This document shows, piece after piece, positions 61,701 through 64,000 of a stretch of DNA of 64,000 bases (position 1 is the stretch's first letter; every line of letters begins with the position of its first letter). The stretch is from contig NZ_CANLRL010000001.1 in assembly GCF_947493595.1 (NCBI RefSeq), positions 682,001 to 746,000 of the forward strand, written 5' to 3'. Made by a program: the position numbers and the translations under genes. Source of the stretch: an uncultured Shimia sp. GTDB lineage: Bacteria; Pseudomonadota; Alphaproteobacteria; Rhodobacterales; Rhodobacteraceae. The notes beneath the pieces were generated by a model, which did no database searches, was not told where the DNA came from, and saw only the letters and a program-made list of their open reading frames with translations.

Positions 61701-62636
61701 GTGCCGGTTCAGACTTTGTTTCTGGACCTGCCTTTGATGACGGGTGATGAGATTCCCCATGCGCCGCATCTTGCGGTGACCGGCAACCCTTGGCCGGGGG
61801 CGGTTGCAGTGTATTCGAGCGACAGCGAGGAAGGGTATGGGTTGAATGGAATTGTCGACGGCAGTGCGATCGTTGGGGTGACTGAAACGCCCCTTTTGCG
61901 TGCCAATGCAGGTGTTTGGGATCGTGGTGAGGCGGTGCAGTTGCGGATGCTGAACGGAGCGCTGCGCAGTGCCAGCACACAAGAGGTGCTAAACGGGCGA
62001 AACCTGGCGTTTATTGGCGACGGGTCTTCTGGAAATTGGGAGGCGTTTCAGTTTCAGGATGCTGAGCTGTTTGGGGAAAACCGCTATGCGTTGTCGACAC
62101 GCCTGCGGGGACAGCTGGGGACGGATGTTGTGATGCCAGCGGCTTGGCCGGCTGGAAGCTGGATTGTCTTTCGCTCGTCTCAGCTTACGCAGCTGCCATT
62201 TGCAAAAAACAATCGCGGCCAGCCCCGGCACTATCGTATCGGGCCAGCGCAGCGTGGGCTGAATGCCGCCAGTTACACGCATCATATGGAAAGTTTTGAG
62301 GGTAATGGTTTGCGGCCCTACGCGCCGGTGCATCTTAACCGGGTGATCAAATCTACCGGCGACATTGAGGTTACATGGATTAGGCGCGCACGGCTGGACG
62401 CGGACAGTTGGGACGGATTCGAAGTGCCGCTTGGCGAAGAAAATGAGAGTTATCTTCTTCGCGTACGACGCGCGGATACAATTGTGCGTGAGTTGCAAGT
62501 ATTTGAAACACGGTGGCAATATCAGTTTGATGATCAAATGGTAGATGGTGGTGTTTCGGGCCTTGAGGTCGACGTGGCGCAAATTTCAGCGGTGTTTGGG
62601 CCGGGACCATTTCGTTCCATGGCACTTGAGGCTTGA
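58713..62636 (+). CDS. GTA gp15, host-specificity / tail megatron protein
   Basis: A 1307-residue tip protein. The N-terminus is a Gly/Ala-rich helix (residues 1-40), then a tail-fibre attachment region (VYGRVRVAGQVIWATRF). The GTA TIM-barrel-like domain (about 420-730) contains VGIDNYMPLSDWRD and WFTEIGCAAID, resembling glycosidase strands. The phage tail domain (about 760-1000) follows, and the C-terminus (about 1000-1307) is beta-rich and probably contacts the receptor. It is the last gene of the cluster; only a 126-base gap separates it from cysE. Confidence 0.93.
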   Translation: MATLILAAAGAAVGGAVGGGLAGVSSVALGRLAGASLGRVIDQSLMGGGADVVETGKIDRLRLTRSAEGAAVSRVYGRVRVAGQVIWATRFLESYQETGGGKGAPKAPKTRAYSYSVSLAIALCEGEILRVGRIWADGDEIGREDLNLRVYLGSDNQTPDPMMEAVEGAGRVPAYRGTAYVVIEDLELSRFGNRVPQFNFEVVRATPKHVPEQASDYSETVRAVALMPGTGEYSLATTPVYCQDEDGKTRVANEHTPSGLTNFVTSHQDLQEELPNCEAASLVVSWFGDDLRMAECGLRPKVEDATVDGDNMPWQVAGLTRSAAEVIETLDGRPVYGGTPADEAVVQAIRHMVAQGTQVTFYPFILMEQMAGNGLSNPWDGAASQPALPWRGRITASVAPGRSGSPDGTAQTDAEVAAFFGTASAADFQIGDGCVSYSGPAEWTYRRFILHYAALCAAAGGVEAFCIGSEMRGLTQVRGASGFPAVQALKDLAQEVRALLGPGVKLGYAADWSEYFGYHPQDGSGDVFFHLDPLWSDPEIDFVGIDNYMPLSDWRDTDEHLDQGAGRGQQDVAYLKANIEGGEGFDWFYASPEARGEQNRTQITDGAHSEPWVFRYKDLRNWWEQAHHERVGGQRNLHPTNWQPQSKPIWFTEIGCAAIDKGPNQPNKFLDSKSSESAVPYFSSGLREDEVQQRYYQALHEHYADPQMNPVSDVYGGSMVACDRMFAWAWDARPFPVFPNERDVWSDGSNYYKGHWINGRVSNRSLGSLVEEICIDAGISAYDVSGLRGVVRGYVQSDVADGRSALQPLMLRHGFDAVERDGVLHFVMRWDQQEYIVEPACCADVKDVHGDVEFTRQADAELAGRVRLNFVLAERDFETASEEAVLHDEATFSVAHSEVEEVLTRAEGRQTAERWLAEARVARDRVKLALPPSRLNVGVGDLVELSSQAGATQKFRLDRLTQQGAQVVEGGRTERSLYNTAEMTEDVAQKPRFVPAVPVQTLFLDLPLMTGDEIPHAPHLAVTGNPWPGAVAVYSSDSEEGYGLNGIVDGSAIVGVTETPLLRANAGVWDRGEAVQLRMLNGALRSASTQEVLNGRNLAFIGDGSSGNWEAFQFQDAELFGENRYALSTRLRGQLGTDVVMPAAWPAGSWIVFRSSQLTQLPFAKNNRGQPRHYRIGPAQRGLNAASYTHHMESFEGNGLRPYAPVHLNRVIKSTGDIEVTWIRRARLDADSWDGFEVPLGEENESYLLRVRRADTIVRELQVFETRWQYQFDDQMVDGGVSGLEVDVAQISAVFGPGPFRSMALEA

Positions 62637-62709
62637 GGGAGAAGATCAGCAAGGTTCACCAACTTGTGTTTCATTTTATTTGGTTTTTGTCACCGTCACG
62701 CCTTTGAAT

Positions 62710-62737
62710 TTGCGGCGCTTGGCTTAGGTGGTGTAGA
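62710..62737 (+). promoter_or_regulatory. predicted cysE promoter
   Basis: TTGCGG (-35, 62710-62715), a 16-base spacer and TGTAGA (-10, 62732-62737) predict a short leader of about 20 bases. It would let cysE be expressed independently of the GTA transcript. Confidence 0.4.
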
Positions 62738-62762
62738 CTTGCCGGGAGAAAAGGGGACCAAG

Positions 62763-63578
62763 ATGGCTGAGACGCAACCCAAAGTGACCGAACTTGATCC
62801 GGTCTGGCAGCGCATTACGCGAGAAGCGGAAGACGCGGTAAAAGAAGAGCCGCTGATGGGTGGCTTGGTGCACGCCTGTGTTTTGCACCATCGTACCATT
62901 GAACGTGCCCTGAGCTATCGCTTTGCTGCCAAACTATCGTCCAACGAGATGTCGATGGTGATCCTACGCGAGATTGCGGATGAGGCCTTTGCGTCTGATC
63001 CAGCGATTGCTGAATCAGCGCGGGCTGATTTGAGCGCGATCTATGACCGCGATCCGGCGTGCCATCGTTTGTTGCAGCCGATCCTGTATTTCAAAGGCTA
63101 TCAGGCGGTGCAGGCGTATCGGATTGGCAACTGGCTTTGGCGGCAGGGACGGACCGATTTGGCCTATTTCATCCAGATGCGCACCAGCGAGATTTTTGGC
63201 ATCGACATTCATCCGGCCGCCAAGATTGGCAAAGGCATCATGATCGACCATGCACATTCTATTGTGATTGGTGAGACCGCCGTGGTGGGTGACAATGTGT
63301 CGATGTTGCATTCGGTGACGCTTGGCGGGACCGGCAAAGAAGAAGAGGACCGTCATCCCAAGATTGGCGATGGTGTTTTGATTGGCGCGGGAGCCAAAGT
63401 GCTCGGCAATATCACAGTGGGGCATTGCAGCCGTGTGGCAGCTGGTTCGGTTGTGTTGCAAGAGGTGCCACCTTGTTCAACGGTCGCTGGTGTGCCTGCC
63501 AAAGTGGTGGGCGAAGCGGGGTGCGACCAACCAGCTGTGAATATGAATCAGGATATTGGTGACTGCAGCAAAGGCTGA
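62763..63578 (+). CDS. cysE: serine O-acetyltransferase
   Basis: A 271-residue CysE, which makes O-acetylserine for cysteine synthesis. The N-terminal helices end in HRLLQPILYFKGYQAVQAYR, then the left-handed beta-helix begins at IDIHPAAKIGKGIMIDHAHS and includes IVIGETAVVGDNVSMLH and VTLGGTGKEEEDRHPKIGDG. The active-site His and Asp (DH, HP.IG) are present. AAGGGGA precedes the ATG at 62763; the 33 upstream codons in frame run through the predicted promoter. The tail ends in a polar GDCSKG. It is not part of the GTA but borders it. Confidence 0.96.
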   Translation: MAETQPKVTELDPVWQRITREAEDAVKEEPLMGGLVHACVLHHRTIERALSYRFAAKLSSNEMSMVILREIADEAFASDPAIAESARADLSAIYDRDPACHRLLQPILYFKGYQAVQAYRIGNWLWRQGRTDLAYFIQMRTSEIFGIDIHPAAKIGKGIMIDHAHSIVIGETAVVGDNVSMLHSVTLGGTGKEEEDRHPKIGDGVLIGAGAKVLGNITVGHCSRVAAGSVVLQEVPPCSTVAGVPAKVVGEAGCDQPAVNMNQDIGDCSKG

Positions 63579-63600
63579 CAGGGTTTTGATTTAAAAAAGA

Positions 63601-63630
63601 AAAAGGACCGCATAGTGCGGTCCTTTTTTT
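63601..63630. terminator. bidirectional terminator cysE / pdhC
   Basis: AAAAGGACCGCA (63601-63612) pairs with TGCGGTCCTTTT (63616-63627) around TAG with T continuing to 63630 and A on the left. It serves both convergent genes. Confidence 0.93.
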
Positions 63631-63649
63631 GGTTGTCTCGCTTGTTGGT

Positions 63650-64000
63650 TCAGGCCAGCATGGCCATTGGATTTTCCAAATTGTCGACAATGGAGTTCAG
63701 CAACTGCGCACCCAAGGCGCCATCGATTACACGGTGATCGACAGATAGGGTCACGGACATAACGGTTGCAACTTCGAGGTCACCTTCAGCGTTCACAACT
63801 GGCTTTTTCGTGCCCGCGCCGACCGCCAGAATCGCGCCATGTGGTGGGTTGATCACCGCATCAAAGTTGTCGATGCCGAACATACCGAGGTTAGAGATGG
63901 CGAAGCTGCCGCCTTGGTACTCATGTGGGGCTAGTTTCCGATCTCTTGCACGGGTGGCGAGGTCTTTCATTTCCGCGGAGAGCGCGGAAAGCGACTTCAT
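63650..64000 (-). CDS. pdhC: pyruvate dehydrogenase E2, dihydrolipoamide acetyltransferase (C-terminal part)
   Basis: The last 116 residues of an E2 acyltransferase, cut by the right edge of the window. The catalytic domain end is clear: GGSFAISNLGMFGIDNFDAV, INPPHGAILAVGAG and the active-site DHRVIDGALGAQLL. E2 transfers acetyl groups from lipoate to CoA in the pyruvate dehydrogenase complex. The wording FGIDNFDAVINPP favours the pyruvate rather than the 2-oxoglutarate enzyme. The methionine at the window edge is internal. Confidence 0.88.
   Translation of the reverse strand: MKSLSALSAEMKDLATRARDRKLAPHEYQGGSFAISNLGMFGIDNFDAVINPPHGAILAVGAGTKKPVVNAEGDLEVATVMSVTLSVDHRVIDGALGAQLLNSIVDNLENPMAMLA

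Larger units (their letters stand above)
48694..62636 (+). mobile_element. gene transfer agent (GTA) structural gene cluster
   Basis: A 14-kb block has the gene order of the Rhodobacter capsulatus GTA: terminase small and large subunits, portal, small membrane protein, protease, capsid, connectors, tail, tape measure, baseplate, peptidase and host-specificity protein. All frames are open and mostly overlap or abut. It is a domesticated phage-like particle locus that packages host DNA. No integrase, replication or lysis genes lie inside or beside it, which distinguishes it from a prophage. Confidence 0.95.

Noticed and set aside
48694..62636. Prophage
   Set aside because: Gene order and content match the Rhodobacter GTA, with no integrase, repressor, replication, lysis or attachment sites.

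Overview
The window reads as chromosomal DNA of a marine alphaproteobacterium of the Rhodobacterales (Roseobacter group). The evidence is a complete Rhodobacter-type gene transfer agent (GTA) cluster, the fabD-fabG-acpP-fabF-mltG block beside it, a glpV-glpS-glpT-glpP-glpQ glycerol ABC transporter, and GC-rich genes separated by compact GC hairpin/U-run terminators. Species assignment is not possible from this alone.

Layout. (i) 0.2-6.4 kb, minus strand: a six-gene glycerol ABC importer operon ending at a strong terminator. Its two ATPases are unequal, each lacking a different ATP-site motif. (ii) 6.8-14.8 kb, plus strand: a 1252-residue RTX-type secreted protein with a glycosidase-like core, a fumarylacetoacetate-hydrolase-family enzyme, and a 1070-residue self-sufficient reductive dehalogenase fused to its own flavin/NAD(P)H/[2Fe-2S] reductase. 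(iii) 14.8-22.7 kb: MarC, acetate kinase plus phosphotransacetylase, a flavin reductase, a secreted trypsin-like protease, a LysE exporter, a CBS-GGDEF diguanylate cyclase and an MFS transporter. (iv) 22.7-30.9 kb, minus strand: a Bap-like surface adhesin followed by its own TolC/ABC/HlyD type I secretion system with overlapping genes. (v) 31.7-42.5 kb: porin, trigger factor, a DUF1330 protein, an orphan HlyD with a small membrane partner, a lytic-transglycosylase lipoprotein, the rpsF-rpsR-rplI operon, and a YceI / SDR / cytochrome b561-YceI group.

(vi) 42.7-48.2 kb, plus strand: the fatty-acid synthesis cluster fabD, a lipoprotein gene translationally coupled to fabD, fabG, acpP, fabF and mltG. 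acpP has its own promoter, a structured leader and a terminator. (vii) 48.2-62.6 kb: a small putative exported protein on the minus strand, then an apparently intact GTA structural cluster from terminase to tail host-specificity protein, with many ATGA/GTGA stop-start overlaps. (viii) 62.7-64 kb: cysE and, convergent and cut by the window edge, the C-terminus of a pyruvate dehydrogenase E2.

No tRNA, rRNA, CRISPR array, insertion sequence or replication origin was recognised. I did not find a wholly undescribed multigene system. The least explained items are the asymmetric glycerol importer ATPases, the RTX glycosidase, the lipoprotein inside the fab operon, the 52-residue exported protein, the orphan HlyD pair, and several RNA-scale signals: the hairpin after the GTA capsid gene, the acpP leader, and a 20-bp repeat. 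Domain calls come from reading motifs by eye; no database search was possible.
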